64,000 bases of DNA from contig NZ_CP123897.1 of assembly GCF_029910655.1 (NCBI RefSeq), positions 2,531,547 to 2,595,546 on the forward strand, written 5' to 3'. The translations under genes and the position numbers were made by a program. Below, piece after piece: positions 44,956-55,546 of the stretch. The DNA comes from Methylomonas sp. UP202. Its GTDB lineage: Bacteria > Pseudomonadota > Gammaproteobacteria > Methylococcales > Methylomonadaceae. The notes below the pieces were generated by a model, which searched no databases, was not told the origin of the DNA, and saw nothing but the letters and a program-made list of their open reading frames with translations. How positions within the stretch are numbered: the first letter of the stretch is position 1; each line of letters begins with the position of its first letter.

Positions 44956-45992
44956 CCGTTGGGGTTTTGTGTTTGCCAATGCCAGGTATCGGCCAGCATC
45001 CGGGCCAACTCTCGCTCGGCCTTCCAGCCAATTTTTTCGGCGGCCAGGCCGGGGTCCGCGTAACAGGCCGCCACGTCGCCGGGCCGGCGCGGCGCGATAC
45101 GGTAGGGTACGGCTTGTCCGGTGACTTCAATAAAGGTTTCGATCATCTGTAAGACGCTGTAACCGTTACCGGTACCGAGATTAATGGCGTCGCACACGCT
45201 ATCCTTGGCATCCTGTTTTAGAAGGTATTCCAAGGCCTTGATGTGGCCGACCGCCAAATCGACCACGTGGATGTAGTCGCGGACGCCGGTGCCGTCCGGC
45301 GTCGAATAGTCGTTGCCGAATACCGACAGCATCGGTAATTTGCCGATCGCGACTTGCGACAGGAAGGGCATCAAATTATTGGGGATGCCGTTCGGGTCTT
45401 CGCCGATGAGCCCGCTGGCGTGCGCGCCGATCGGGTTGAAGTAGCGCAATATCGTGATTTGCCAAGGTGTGGCGCTATGGCTCAGCGGATCGGACTGGCT
45501 AAGGTCGCGCAGGATTTCCTCAATGAACAGCTTGGTGCGGCCGTAAGGGTTGGTGGCTTGCAGCGGAAAATGTTCCAGAATAGGCACGCTGTGCGGATCG
45601 CCGTAAACGGTGGCCGAAGAGCTGAACACCAGGCGTTTGATCCTGAACTCCGCCATCGTCTCCAGCAGTACCAAGGTGCCGTAAATATTGTTGTGATAGT
45701 AGTTCAGCGGCATCTGGCAGGATTCGCCGACCGCTTTCAGTCCCGCGAAATGTACGACGGCGGCAATGTTGCGCTGGGCCATGATGGCTTGCAACGCCGC
45801 CTTGTCGGTAATGTCGGCTTGATGAAAAGCTATTGTTTTGCCGGTGATACGTTCTACCCGGCGAATGGCTTCGATTTTGCTGTTGCTGAGATTGTCGACG
45901 ACGACAACATCGAATCCTGCGTTTAACAGCTCGACGCAAGTATGGCTGCCGATATATCCAGCGCCGCCGGTGACCAAAATGGTTGGGTTCAT
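44946..45992 (-). CDS. galE: UDP-glucose 4-epimerase
   Basis: A 348-residue short-chain dehydrogenase-type epimerase that interconverts UDP-glucose and UDP-galactose. ILVTGGAGYIGSHTCVELL is the NAD site, SSSATVYGDP holds the catalytic Ser, NPYGRTK the Tyr and Lys, and RYFNPIGAH and GTGVRDYIHVVDLAVGH are family signatures. It follows ttcA by 18 bases on the same strand. Its 3' end overlaps the convergent GGDEF gene. Confidence 0.95.
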   Translation of the reverse strand: MNPTILVTGGAGYIGSHTCVELLNAGFDVVVVDNLSNSKIEAIRRVERITGKTIAFHQADITDKAALQAIMAQRNIAAVVHFAGLKAVGESCQMPLNYYHNNIYGTLVLLETMAEFRIKRLVFSSSATVYGDPHSVPILEHFPLQATNPYGRTKLFIEEILRDLSQSDPLSHSATPWQITILRYFNPIGAHASGLIGEDPNGIPNNLMPFLSQVAIGKLPMLSVFGNDYSTPDGTGVRDYIHVVDLAVGHIKALEYLLKQDAKDSVCDAINLGTGNGYSVLQMIETFIEVTGQAVPYRIAPRRPGDVAACYADPGLAAEKIGWKAERELARMLADTWHWQTQNPNGYD

Positions 45993-46010
45993 GTCCGGAT
46001 TTCCGTTGGG

Positions 46011-46904
46011 TTAACGTTCGAGTATGTCCAGTCCGGCGCCGTAGGCAACGACGGCCGATTGGTCGGTGCCAACCTCGCCGCAAGCGCTAGCGGCCGGCAG
46101 CGGGTTAGTATCGCGTGTCAGGCCGGCAAAGTCGAATAGGCCGGCGTCGAGCATTTGCGATGGCGCGATATTTTGCAGCCCGGCGAAAATGGTTTCGATA
46201 CGACCCGGAAACTGCTTATCCCAACCGTTCAGCATCACCTTCATGGCTTTGCGTTGCAGGTTTTCCTGCGAGCCGCACAAATTGCACGGAATGATCGGAA
46301 ATTGCTTGAAGGCCGCGAAGCGATTGATGTCTTTTTCCCGGCAGTAGGCTAACGGCCGAATCACGATGTTCTGTTTGTCGTCGCTGAGCAATTTCGGCGG
46401 CATTGCCTTCAGTTTGCCTGCATAAAACAAATTCAGGAAGAAGGTTTCGACGATGTCGTCTCGGTGGTGACCCAGCGCGATTTTGGTGACCCGATGTTCT
46501 CTGGCAAAGCCGTACAGTGTTCCGCGCCGCAGCCTTGAACACAGACTGCAGGTGGTTTGGCCTTCCGGAATGATGCGTTTGACGATGCTGTAGGTATCGT
46601 GCTCGATGATATGAAACGGCACGCCGATAGAGCTCAGGTATTCCGGCAATACGTGCTCCGGAAACCCGGGCTGCTTTTGATCCAAATTGACGGCCAGTAT
46701 GTCGAAATCCACCGGCGCGGTCTTTTGTAAGTTCAGCAGAATGTCCAGCATCGTGTAGGAGTCCTTGCCGCCGGACAGGCAAACCATGACTTTGTCGCCA
46801 TGCTCGATCATATTGAAGTCGGCGATAGCCTCGCCGACGCTACGGCGCAAACGCTTCTGCAGTTTGTTGAATTGGGTACGGGATTTTTGGCTGGAATCGG
46901 ACAT
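46011..46904 (-). CDS. ttcA: tRNA 2-thiocytidine biosynthesis protein TtcA
   Basis: A 297-residue enzyme that thiolates cytidine 32 of certain tRNAs. The PP-loop is [16 protein letters not shown], and the cysteine pair [13 protein letters not shown] binds the iron-sulfur cluster. [20 protein letters not shown] and [14 protein letters not shown] are also typical. It starts at 46904, 46 bases after fabB on the same strand, and may share its message with galE downstream. Confidence 0.95.
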   Translation of the reverse strand: MSDSSQKSRTQFNKLQKRLRRSVGEAIADFNMIEHGDKVMVCLSGGKDSYTMLDILLNLQKTAPVDFDILAVNLDQKQPGFPEHVLPEYLSSIGVPFHIIEHDTYSIVKRIIPEGQTTCSLCSRLRRGTLYGFAREHRVTKIALGHHRDDIVETFFLNLFYAGKLKAMPPKLLSDDKQNIVIRPLAYCREKDINRFAAFKQFPIIPCNLCGSQENLQRKAMKVMLNGWDKQFPGRIETIFAGLQNIAPSQMLDAGLFDFAGLTRDTNPLPAASACGEVGTDQSAVVAYGAGLDILER

Positions 46905-46950
46905 GGGCGCTAGGCGAGCGGCTAAAGCAAGGCTTCAGCCGCTTAAGGAT

Positions 46951-48171
46951 TTAGCCGTTGAAACGTTGGAAGATCAGCGTGGCATTGGTGCCGCCGAAGC
47001 CGAAACTATTGGACATCACGGTGTTCAAGCTGACGTCGTCCCGGTATTCGCGAACGATGGGAATGCCTGCCGCGCCAGGGTCGAGTTGGGTAATGTTGGC
47101 CGATGCGCTCAAGAAACTTCCTTGCATCATCAGCAACGAATAAATGGCTTCATTGACGCCGGCCGCGCCCAGGGCATGGCCGGTCAGTGATTTGGTGGAA
47201 CTCACCGGCGGTACCGAATCGGCGCCGAACACCGCGCGCATCGCTTCCAGTTCGCGGGTATCGCCCACCGGCGTACTGGTGCCGTGCGCATTGATGTAGT
47301 CGATATTGCCGTCAACGGTCGCCAACGCCATTTGCATGCAGCGCACCGCGCCTTCGCCGGACGGCTGCACCATGTCGTAACCGTCGGACGTGGCGCCGTA
47401 GCCGACCAGTTCCGCGTAAATTTTCGCGCCGCGCGCCTTGGCATGTTCCAGTTCCTCGACAACCAGTACGCCGCCGCCGCCGGAAATCACGAAGCCGTCG
47501 CGGGTTTCGTCGTAAGGTCTAGACGCGCTTTCCGGCGTATCGTTGTATTTGGAGGATAGCGCGCCCATCGCGTCGAACAAGACCGACATAGACCAATGCA
47601 ACTCCTCGCCGCCGCCGGCGAACACCACGTCTTGCTTGCCGAGTTGGATCAACTCCATCGCATGACCGATACAGTGGGCGCTGGTCGCGCAGGCTGAGCT
47701 GATCGTGTAATTGACGCCCTTGATTTTGAACGGCGTGGCCAGACAGGCGGTATTCGTGCTGGACATCGCGCGAGTCACCATATACGGACCGACTTTCTTG
47801 ACGCCCTTGGAGCGTAGTATGTCGGCCGCATCGACCAAGTTCGACGTAGACGGTCCGCCGGAACCCATCACCAGACCGGTGCGGACATTGGACACTTCGT
47901 CGTCGGCCAGACCGGAGTCGGCAATGGCTTGTTCCATCGCCAAGTAATTGTAAGCCGCACCATCGCCCATGAAGCGTTTGACTTTGCGGTCTATCGCTTC
48001 GTCGAGGTTGATCTTGATCGGACCGTGGATTTGGCTACGAAAGCCCAGTTCACGATAATCTTCGCAAAAACCAATGCCGGAACGCCCCTGGCGGAGCGAC
48101 TCGACCACTTCGTCGCGATTATTGCCAATGCTGGAAACGATGCCCAGACCGGTTACTACTGCTCGTCTCAT
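46951..48171 (-). CDS. fabB: 3-oxoacyl-ACP synthase I
   Basis: A 406-residue ketoacyl-ACP synthase of the FabB group for fatty acid elongation and unsaturated fatty acids. The start is [18 protein letters not shown]. Catalytic residues: Cys in [14 protein letters not shown], His in [12 protein letters not shown] and His in [15 protein letters not shown]. It follows fabA by 13 bases, the usual fabAB pair. Confidence 0.96.
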   Translation of the reverse strand: MRRAVVTGLGIVSSIGNNRDEVVESLRQGRSGIGFCEDYRELGFRSQIHGPIKINLDEAIDRKVKRFMGDGAAYNYLAMEQAIADSGLADDEVSNVRTGLVMGSGGPSTSNLVDAADILRSKGVKKVGPYMVTRAMSSTNTACLATPFKIKGVNYTISSACATSAHCIGHAMELIQLGKQDVVFAGGGEELHWSMSVLFDAMGALSSKYNDTPESASRPYDETRDGFVISGGGGVLVVEELEHAKARGAKIYAELVGYGATSDGYDMVQPSGEGAVRCMQMALATVDGNIDYINAHGTSTPVGDTRELEAMRAVFGADSVPPVSSTKSLTGHALGAAGVNEAIYSLLMMQGSFLSASANITQLDPGAAGIPIVREYRDDVSLNTVMSNSFGFGGTNATLIFQRFNG

Positions 48172-48184
48172 GGCTAGACCTTCT

Positions 48185-48700
48185 TCAGAAATCCTGGGTG
48201 GAGGTAAACAGACCGACTCTCAGGTCGGTGGCTTCATAAATTTGCTTGCCGTCGACTTCCATCACCGCGTCGGCAATGCCCATGACCAGTTTGCGCAAGA
48301 TCACCCGTTTCAAATCGATTTTATAAGTGACTTTTTTCGCGCTAGGCAAGACTTGGCCGGTGAACTTGACTTCGCCGCAGCCTAACGCCCGACCTTTACC
48401 TGGTCCGCCCATCCAACACAAATAAAAGCCAACCAATTGCCACATCGCATCTAAACCCAGGCAGCCGGGCATCACCGGGTCACCTTGAAAATGACAGGCA
48501 AAAAACCAAAGATCGGGGGTAATGTCCAATTCGGCAATGATTTCGCCCTTGCCATATTTACCGCCTTCGTCGGAGATGTGGACAATTCGATCCATCATCA
48601 GCATATTGGGAAGCGGTAGCTGCGCGTTTTCCGGGCCGTAGAGCTCGCCCCGACCGGACATCAACAATTCTTCGCGCGTAAAACTGTGCGGCTTCTCCAT
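48185..48700 (-). CDS. fabA: 3-hydroxydecanoyl-ACP dehydratase/isomerase
   Basis: A 171-residue hot-dog-fold enzyme that dehydrates and isomerises the C10 intermediate and so begins unsaturated fatty acid synthesis. The catalytic histidine is in [16 protein letters not shown] and the aspartate in [19 protein letters not shown] lies just before the ATG at 48700. It pairs with fabB downstream. Confidence 0.96.
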   Translation of the reverse strand: MEKPHSFTREELLMSGRGELYGPENAQLPLPNMLMMDRIVHISDEGGKYGKGEIIAELDITPDLWFFACHFQGDPVMPGCLGLDAMWQLVGFYLCWMGGPGKGRALGCGEVKFTGQVLPSAKKVTYKIDLKRVILRKLVMGIADAVMEVDGKQIYEATDLRVGLFTSTQDF

Positions 48701-48777
48701 TCAATACTTACCTGATAAATTGGGTTCAAAACACCCGACATTATCCAATAATTAGCCTAAAAAATCAGCCCTAAATT

Positions 48778-50769
48778 TCATCCAGGTCTCACGTCACGCA
48801 TCAAATCCTCCGAACGTGGTGTCTCGGCGTTCAGGCGTTCCCGATAGATCAGACTATACATCAACACCGATGCCACGTAGCCGCGGGTCTCCTTGTAGGG
48901 GATGGTCTCCACCCAAATATCGGCCGGCAGCGGTTTATCGCTCGGCAGCCAGCGCTTCACTCGATTAGCGCCGGCGTTGTAGGCCGCGGCGGCCAGAGCC
49001 GGGTGGCGATCAAAGCGGTCCAGCAACTGCTTGAAGTGCCAGGCGCCGAATTGGATGTTAGTATCCGGTTTAAGCAGGTCGTTTCCGCCGTTCCAGGGTT
49101 CCCCCAGGTTTTTCGCGATTTCCTGGCCGGTGTTCGGCATGATTTGCATCAAACCCTTCGCCCCGGCCGGCGAGTCGGCCTGCGGGTCGAAGGCGCTTTC
49201 CTGGCGGATCAGCCCGAAGATCAGCGCCGGCGCCAATTGGCGGGCGCCGGCGGCTTGCCTCACACTGTCGGCGTAAGCGATGGGGAAGCGCAGTCCAATG
49301 TCGTCCCATTCGTTAGCCTTGGCAACCGTGGCGATCGCTTGCGCCGACCAGCCCCAGCGCTGCGCCAACTTGGCGGCGGCCGCCAAGCGCGGTTTATCGA
49401 GTTTGGCGATGGCGAAGCCCCATTGCCGCTTAGCTTCCAATGGGCGGTCCAAGGCTAAAAACTCGGAAACTTCCAGAAATTCCGGGCGCGATTGCAAGTC
49501 GTCCAGCTCCGACTCCGGAACGGCCAGCGGCTTGTCGACCAGCTTTACCGTCCGTCCGAGCTTGCCGGCAGCCAGAAAACCGTAGTAACTGCGATGATCG
49601 GCAATTTGCCGGTAAAGGCTCAAGGCCGGTTCGCGTTGTCCGGTTTGTTCCTGGCTGCGCGCCAACCAATATTGCCATTTGTCCTGGGATCGTTCTTGGT
49701 TGTTCAATCGAGACAATGCCAGATCGACCTCCGGCCAGGACTGGTGTTGCAACGCGGCACGCACCCGCCATTCGCGGATCGAGTCGTCGCTATCGTCTAG
49801 CGCCGCCAATCGGGCATAGGCGCGGCGGTCGCGTTGCGTAGCCAGCGCCAACCCGATTTGTTTTTCCACTCGCTGGCTGGATTCGGCCGGAATCGGCAAG
49901 CCCGCTTTTTCGCGATCCCAGAACATCAGCGCGGCGTCCAGGTCTTGTTCGAGCCAAAGCACCGTGGCGAAAACCAAGCACTCGGCGCGGGTTTCGGCCG
50001 GATATTCGCGCCAGGCCACTGTATTGGCGAGGCGCTCGGGGTGGCGTTGCAAGTCTAGCCATAGATTCGCCAGCCTGAGTTCGTCTTCCGCGAATGCCGG
50101 TAGCAAGCGCTGAGCCAGCCCGGTATTGCCTCGTTTCAGAGCCGCCTTGAAGCGCAGCCACAGCAGGTCTCGGTTGAAATAAGGCGAGGCCTGGTACGTC
50201 GAAAACAAGCTTATGCAGGGTTCCGCCGGCTCGCCGCCGCTCAGCCAAAGCGGTCTGGCTATTCCAAACGCTTCGTCGGTCCGGCCGGACTGTAAATAGG
50301 CCAGGCCGGCGTAGCATTGCAGTTCGGGGTCTTCACCGCCGCGGTATTGGCTTAATAACTCCGACCAGCGTTGCCGCTTGCCAAGTTGTATCAGCCATTT
50401 GGTGCGTAATGGCGCCGCGTAGCGGGTATTGGCATAAGTGTCGAGAAATCGACGTACGGCCTGATCGTCGTCCAGATGCGATTTAGCCCAAAGGTAGCGC
50501 AAATAAGGCAGTAACGGATAATCGGTCAATTCGGCGCTCAGCCGTTGATAATCGCCAAGCCGATTCTCGGCGACAGCGCGTTCGGCTTGCAGGAAAGCCG
50601 TGCGCTGGGACGAAGCGGGCTGAGCGGCGATGCAACAACCGGCCGCCGTCAGCCAGAGGACGGTACCCAATGTCCTTAGAAATCGCGAAAAGCCGCGCGG
50701 AAATAACAAGTGTTCAGTAAAGATCGCCACGCTATTATAATTTGCTATTAAGCCACCGGATTTAGTCAT
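48778..50769 (-). CDS. slt: soluble lytic murein transglycosylase
   Basis: A periplasmic lytic transglycosylase of about 663 residues that cleaves peptidoglycan to 1,6-anhydro products. A long superhelical region of helix pairs comes first, then the SLT domain near residues 490-630: FGLIRQESAFDPQADSPAGA with the catalytic Glu, then KGLMQIMPNTG and ALAAAAYNAGANRV. The signal peptide is RTLGTVLWLTAAGCCIAAQ. The start is uncertain: ATG at 50769 lies only 6 bases from the divergent TTG at 50776, and a TTG at 50709 nearer the signal peptide follows a TATAAT sequence. Confidence 0.9.
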   Translation of the reverse strand: MTKSGGLIANYNSVAIFTEHLLFPRGFSRFLRTLGTVLWLTAAGCCIAAQPASSQRTAFLQAERAVAENRLGDYQRLSAELTDYPLLPYLRYLWAKSHLDDDQAVRRFLDTYANTRYAAPLRTKWLIQLGKRQRWSELLSQYRGGEDPELQCYAGLAYLQSGRTDEAFGIARPLWLSGGEPAEPCISLFSTYQASPYFNRDLLWLRFKAALKRGNTGLAQRLLPAFAEDELRLANLWLDLQRHPERLANTVAWREYPAETRAECLVFATVLWLEQDLDAALMFWDREKAGLPIPAESSQRVEKQIGLALATQRDRRAYARLAALDDSDDSIREWRVRAALQHQSWPEVDLALSRLNNQERSQDKWQYWLARSQEQTGQREPALSLYRQIADHRSYYGFLAAGKLGRTVKLVDKPLAVPESELDDLQSRPEFLEVSEFLALDRPLEAKRQWGFAIAKLDKPRLAAAAKLAQRWGWSAQAIATVAKANEWDDIGLRFPIAYADSVRQAAGARQLAPALIFGLIRQESAFDPQADSPAGAKGLMQIMPNTGQEIAKNLGEPWNGGNDLLKPDTNIQFGAWHFKQLLDRFDRHPALAAAAYNAGANRVKRWLPSDKPLPADIWVETIPYKETRGYVASVLMYSLIYRERLNAETPRSEDLMRDVRPG

Positions 50770-50775
50770 ATTCCC

Positions 50776-52572
50776 TTGAACGCACCCCAAGCCGTAACAC
50801 CTCAGGAGTATTCCTGGCATTATATCTATCGCATCGCACTGCAACACAAAAAGCAATTGGTGACCGGTCATATCATCGCCTTGCTGGCGACGGTCGCCAG
50901 CGTACCGGTGCCGCTGTTGATGCCGCTGCTAGTGGATGAAGTGCTATTACATCATCCCGGTACGGTACTCAATACTCTGGACCCATTGATTCCAACAGAG
51001 TGGAGGGTGCCGATTTTCTACATCGGCGTGATCTTGCTGGTCAGCTTGTTGATGCGACTGTTCGCGTTGGTATTGAACATTATTCAAACCCGGCAATTTT
51101 CCAATATCGCCAAGGATGTGATTTTTCGGATACGCGAGGGCTTGGTCGGCCATTTGCAGCGAGTGTCGATGTCGGAATACGAGAGCCTGGGCAGCGGTAC
51201 GGTCAGCGCCCACATGGTGACCGACCTGGATACGCTGGATACTTTTATCGGCACGACCATTAGCAAGTTGTTGGTAGCGGTATTGACAGTATTCGGCACC
51301 GCGTTGATTTTACTGTGGATGCACTGGCAGTTGGGCTTGTTCATCATCTTTTTGAACCCGCTGGTGATCTACCTAGCCAAGGCTATCGGCTCGAAGGTGA
51401 AGGATCTGAAAGCGAACGAAAACAAAGCCTATGCGGTGTTTCAGCAAGCGTTGAGCGAAACCTTGGATGCGATACACCAGATACGCGCCAGCAACCGAGA
51501 GGCGCATTATTGCCGGCAGTTGGTCGCCAGTGCCGAGGCGGTTAAGAACCACTCGACGGTATTCGCCTGGAAAAGCGATGCGGCGATTCGCCTTAGCTTT
51601 CTGACATTTTTGTTCGGCTTCGATATTTTTCGCGCCACCGCGATGCTGATGGTGCTGTATTCCAACCTCAGTATTGGCGAAATGCTGGCCGTGTTTGGCT
51701 ACCTGTGGTTCATGATGGCGCCGGTGCAGGAGATTTTGAGCATACAGCAATCGTTTTACGCCGCGAAGGCGGCTTTGGCACGGGTTAACCAATTGACCCA
51801 CTTGCAGCGGGAGCCCGATTATCCGCACGCCGAGAATCCGTTTGTCGGCCGGAAAACGGTATCGGTCGGCGTGCGCGATTTACACTTCAGCTACCGCGAC
51901 GAGCCGGTTTTGAACGGCATCAACCTCGACATACCGGCCGGCGAGAAAATCGCATTGGTCGGTGCCAGCGGCGGCGGCAAATCCACGTTGGCGCAGACTT
52001 TGATCGGCTTGTATCCGCCCGGCCGAGGAATGATTTACTTTGACGGCGTTCCGCTGAATCGGATTGGTTTGGATGTGGTGCGCGAGCATGTCGCCACGGT
52101 ATTACAGCATCCGGCCTTGCTCAACGATACTATAAGGGCCAATCTGACCTTGGGCCGCGACGTCGCCGATAGCGACCTGTGGCGGGCCTTATCGATGGCG
52201 CAACTGGCGGACGCGGTGCGCGAGCAGCCGCTTGGCCTGCACACCGTGGTCGGTCGACAAGGCATGCGTTTGTCCGGCGGACAACGCCAGCGTCTGGCCA
52301 TTGCCCGGATGATCGTCAGTAATCCGGCGGTCGTCATTCTGGACGAGGCCACCTCGGCGCTGGATACCGAGACGGAATTCAAGTTGCATCAAGCTTTAGC
52401 GGAGTTTTTGGAGGGCCGCACCACACTGATTATCGCTCACCGGCTGAGTGCGGTAAAACAAGCCGACCACGTATACGTCTTTGAGCAGGGCAAAATCTGC
52501 GAGCAGGGTAAGCACGATGTCTTGATTCAGCAAAACGGGTTGTACGCCAAGCTTTACGGCGACTACCAATGA
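50776..52572 (+). CDS. ABC transporter with fused permease and ATPase (MsbA-like exporter)
   Basis: A 598-residue half-transporter. Six transmembrane helices lie in residues about 20-330, beginning LVTGHIIALLATVASVPVPL. The ATPase has VALVGASGGGKSTLAQTL (Walker A; starts near 393), RLSGGQRQRLAIARM (signature), VVILDEATSALDTE (Walker B) and IIAHRLSAVKQ. The transported substance cannot be read; lipids, drugs or peptides are possible. The start is a TTG at 50776, the only suitable codon before the first helix. It overlaps the PHP gene by 4 bases. Confidence 0.88.
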   Translation: MNAPQAVTPQEYSWHYIYRIALQHKKQLVTGHIIALLATVASVPVPLLMPLLVDEVLLHHPGTVLNTLDPLIPTEWRVPIFYIGVILLVSLLMRLFALVLNIIQTRQFSNIAKDVIFRIREGLVGHLQRVSMSEYESLGSGTVSAHMVTDLDTLDTFIGTTISKLLVAVLTVFGTALILLWMHWQLGLFIIFLNPLVIYLAKAIGSKVKDLKANENKAYAVFQQALSETLDAIHQIRASNREAHYCRQLVASAEAVKNHSTVFAWKSDAAIRLSFLTFLFGFDIFRATAMLMVLYSNLSIGEMLAVFGYLWFMMAPVQEILSIQQSFYAAKAALARVNQLTHLQREPDYPHAENPFVGRKTVSVGVRDLHFSYRDEPVLNGINLDIPAGEKIALVGASGGGKSTLAQTLIGLYPPGRGMIYFDGVPLNRIGLDVVREHVATVLQHPALLNDTIRANLTLGRDVADSDLWRALSMAQLADAVREQPLGLHTVVGRQGMRLSGGQRQRLAIARMIVSNPAVVILDEATSALDTETEFKLHQALAEFLEGRTTLIIAHRLSAVKQADHVYVFEQGKICEQGKHDVLIQQNGLYAKLYGDYQ

Positions 52573-53402
52573 GCGCCGCCATCTACGATTTGCATAGTCA
52601 CTCCAATGCTTCGGATGGCGTATTGACGCCGGGCCAGTTAGTACGCCGGGCGCATGCCCGCGGCGTTACCGCCTTGGCGTTGACCGATCACGATACGACA
52701 GCCGGTTTGGCCGAGGCGCGGGTTGTCGCGGCGGAATTGGGCCTGCGCTTGATTCCAGGTATCGAATTGTCGGCCAGTTTCGAAAGCCATTGTTTGCACG
52801 TGGTCGGATTGAATATCGATCCAAGCCACCCAGTGCTGGTCGACGGTGTTGCCAGACAGCAGGATTTGCGTGTCGAGCGGGCTAGGAAAATCGCCGACAA
52901 ATTGGCTAGAAAAGGTATAGACGGTGCTTTTCAGGCCGTCGCCCGCGCGGCGCGCGGCGGCGAAATTACCCGCTTGCATTTCGCCGATTTTTTGGTCGGG
53001 GTAGGCCGCGCCAGGACTCAACAGGACGCTTTCGACCTTTACTTGAGCAAGGGCAAACCGGCCTATGTCGCCACGCAATGGGCCGGATTAGCCGAAGTTA
53101 TCGGTTGGATAAACGCCGCCGGCGGTTTGGCGGTACTGGCGCACCCGTTGCGCTACAAATTGAGCAATAAATGGATCAATAAAGCGTTGGCGGCATTCAA
53201 AGTGGCGGGCGGGCAGGGTGTCGAAGTGGTCACCGGGCGGGCCAGCGGCGACGATATTCGCTTCAGTCAAGAATTGGCCACCAAGCATCAGTTACGCGCG
53301 TCGGTCGGTTCCGATTTTCATGCCCCCGAAAACCAATACTTGGAACTGGGCCGCTTGGCGCCGCTGCCGGTCGGCTCCCAGCCGATTTGGGAATTGTTCT
53401 AG
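52569..53402 (+). CDS. PHP-domain phosphoesterase/nuclease (TrpH/RNase AM-like)
   Basis: A 277-residue metal-dependent PHP protein. Motifs YDLHSHSNASDGVLTP, ALALTDHDTTAG and LIPGIELSA near the start and VGSDFHAPENQYLELG at the end provide the metal ligands. Enzymes of this group (YciV/TrpH) remove 5' nucleotides from RNA or hydrolyse nucleoside 3',5'-bisphosphates. It overlaps the ABC exporter stop (ATGA). It is convergent with the GGDEF-EAL gene, with 2 bases between. Confidence 0.88.
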   Translation: MSAAIYDLHSHSNASDGVLTPGQLVRRAHARGVTALALTDHDTTAGLAEARVVAAELGLRLIPGIELSASFESHCLHVVGLNIDPSHPVLVDGVARQQDLRVERARKIADKLARKGIDGAFQAVARAARGGEITRLHFADFLVGVGRARTQQDAFDLYLSKGKPAYVATQWAGLAEVIGWINAAGGLAVLAHPLRYKLSNKWINKALAAFKVAGGQGVEVVTGRASGDDIRFSQELATKHQLRASVGSDFHAPENQYLELGRLAPLPVGSQPIWELF

Positions 53403-53404
53403 GG

Positions 53405-55546
53405 TTATCGCCCGCTGTTGGACAGTGTCGTTTGGTTGAAATGGGCGACGAAATCGAAGAACTCGTCGGCCGGGGCCGGCTTGTGATACAAAAAGCCCTG
53501 GGCCATATGGCAACCGCCGGCCATCAGAAATTCGGCCTGCGCTTGATTCTCGACGCCCTCGGCAATCACATCCAGGCTTAAGGCCCGGGCTAGCGCCAAT
53601 ATCGCGGTTGTAATGGCTACGTCGTCTTCGTTATCCGGCAAGTCGCGGACGAAGCAGCGGTCGATTTTCAATTCCGATATCGGCAATTTTTTCAAATACG
53701 ACAACGACGAATAGCCGGTGCCGAAGTCATCGATGCTGGTCTTCACCCCCAACGCGCGCAATTCGCGTAACGTGACCAGCGCTTCATCGACATGGTCGAG
53801 CAACATGCTTTCGGTCAATTCCAGTTTCAAGCATTCCGGTGCGATGCCGGCCTGGGTCAAGGCGTTGCGGACATGGCCGACAAAGCCCGGTTGATGCAAT
53901 TGGTTGGCCGAGACGTTAGCGGATATCACCATGGCCGGACTGATGCCGCGATCTTGCCATTCGCGGATTTGCAGGCACACCGTTTCCAGCACCCAATTGC
54001 TGATAGGCACGATCAGCCCGGATTCTTCGGCGATGGGAATGAACTGCGACGGCGCGACCAGTGCCAGATCCGGATGGCGCCAACGGATCAAGGCTTCGCC
54101 GCCAACCACGCGCTGACGATGCATATCGACCTTGGCTTGATAAAACAGCAGCAATTCGTCCCGGTCCAGCGCCCGCCGCAAGCTGTTTTCCATGGCCAGT
54201 TTCTGGAACGCGACCGCATTCAACGATTTGCTGAAATATTGATAGGTGTTTTGGCCTTGTTCGCGGGCATGGTGCATCGCGAACTCGCCGTTTTTAATGT
54301 AAGCGTCTTCGTCGCTACCGTCGCCCGGATAAACCGCGATGCCGATGTTGATGCCCAGGAATAACTCGATCGTGTCGATTTGGAAGGCGGGTTCCAGGGT
54401 TCTGAGAATTTGGCGGGCCACGCGCACGCCGGTTTGATCGTCGTCGGCGTGTTTAAGCAATATCGTGAACTCGTTTCCGCCTAAACGCGACACGGTGGAT
54501 TCGCCGCCAAAGGCGCCTCCCGCCTTGCCGTGGCTGTCGCGGACTTCGGCGACCAAGCGGTCGGCAAACATTTTCAAGACGTGATCGCCGGCTCTTGGGC
54601 CCAATGTTTCATTGATGCGGCTGAAGCGGTCTATGCAAACGAACAAGGTCGTAATCCGGCTATTTTGATGATTGCATTGCGCCATCGCCTCGGCCAGAAT
54701 TTCCCGAAATAGTGCCCGGTTCGGCAGTCCGGTCAACGGGTCGTAGTACGATAAAAATCTGACTCTTTCCTCGATATGGCGGCGCTCGGTAATGTCTTGC
54801 AGCGTGCCTTGTATCCGGGTCGCCGATTCGCCGTCGACGATCAATTCGCCCTGGATGTGAACGATACGCTCCCCGCCGTCGCGGTGGACAACCGGGAGGT
54901 CGAGCCGAAATTGGCGGCGATTTTTCAAGCACAGGTCGATGGCCTGCCGCAAGATCCCCACTTCGCTGGGATGCACCGCCGCGTACAAGTCTTGACAACT
55001 AGCCTGAAAGTGCTCGGGAGAGACGCCAAGTAAATTGAACACTTCGCGCGACCAGATCATTTTGTCGGTATCGACCCACCATTCCCAACTACCCAGCTGG
55101 GCGATTTTCTGCGCCTTACGCAGTTCCGCCTCGCTTTTGGCGAGTTGAGCCAAAGCAGCGGAGGACCGAAGCAGATAACGCAAACGGTGCGGGAGGGTGG
55201 CCCAGCTGATGGGTTTAGCGACGAAATCGGTGGCGCCAAGCTGAAACGCGCGATTGACCGACTCCAGATCGTCGACGCCGGTCAGCATGACGATCGGCAG
55301 CAAGCGTTTTTCAGGCTGGGCGCGAATGCTTTGCAGGCAGTCGAAGCCGCTAATGCCGGGCATCATCACGTCTAACAACACCAGATCGGGTTGGTCTGCC
55401 GCCAAACGCTCCAAACCGGTTTCGCCGTCGCTGGCGCCGATCACCGCGAAGCCCTCCCGGTCCAGGATGTTCGTCAACATCAGACGTATCATGTCGTCGT
55501 CGTCGATGACCAATATCAGACTACGGGAGGATGGCGGGGGGGTCAT
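53405..55546 (-). CDS. response regulator with PAS, degenerate GGDEF and EAL domains
   Basis: A 713-residue cytoplasmic regulator. The receiver (1-130) has LVIDDDDMI, phospho-acceptor Asp59 in [10 protein letters not shown] and the Lys in FVAKPIS. A PAS domain follows ([20 protein letters not shown]). The GGDEF domain has [12 protein letters not shown] but the signature is SRLGGNEF, with Asn for Asp, and no RxxD site. The EAL domain is intact: [42 protein letters not shown] and VIAEGVENQ. The net activity is probably c-di-GMP breakdown under control of the kinase encoded just upstream, whose stop overlaps its ATG. Confidence 0.9.
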   Translation of the reverse strand: MTPPPSSRSLILVIDDDDMIRLMLTNILDREGFAVIGASDGETGLERLAADQPDLVLLDVMMPGISGFDCLQSIRAQPEKRLLPIVMLTGVDDLESVNRAFQLGATDFVAKPISWATLPHRLRYLLRSSAALAQLAKSEAELRKAQKIAQLGSWEWWVDTDKMIWSREVFNLLGVSPEHFQASCQDLYAAVHPSEVGILRQAIDLCLKNRRQFRLDLPVVHRDGGERIVHIQGELIVDGESATRIQGTLQDITERRHIEERVRFLSYYDPLTGLPNRALFREILAEAMAQCNHQNSRITTLFVCIDRFSRINETLGPRAGDHVLKMFADRLVAEVRDSHGKAGGAFGGESTVSRLGGNEFTILLKHADDDQTGVRVARQILRTLEPAFQIDTIELFLGINIGIAVYPGDGSDEDAYIKNGEFAMHHAREQGQNTYQYFSKSLNAVAFQKLAMENSLRRALDRDELLLFYQAKVDMHRQRVVGGEALIRWRHPDLALVAPSQFIPIAEESGLIVPISNWVLETVCLQIREWQDRGISPAMVISANVSANQLHQPGFVGHVRNALTQAGIAPECLKLELTESMLLDHVDEALVTLRELRALGVKTSIDDFGTGYSSLSYLKKLPISELKIDRCFVRDLPDNEDDVAITTAILALARALSLDVIAEGVENQAQAEFLMAGGCHMAQGFLYHKPAPADEFFDFVAHFNQTTLSNSGR

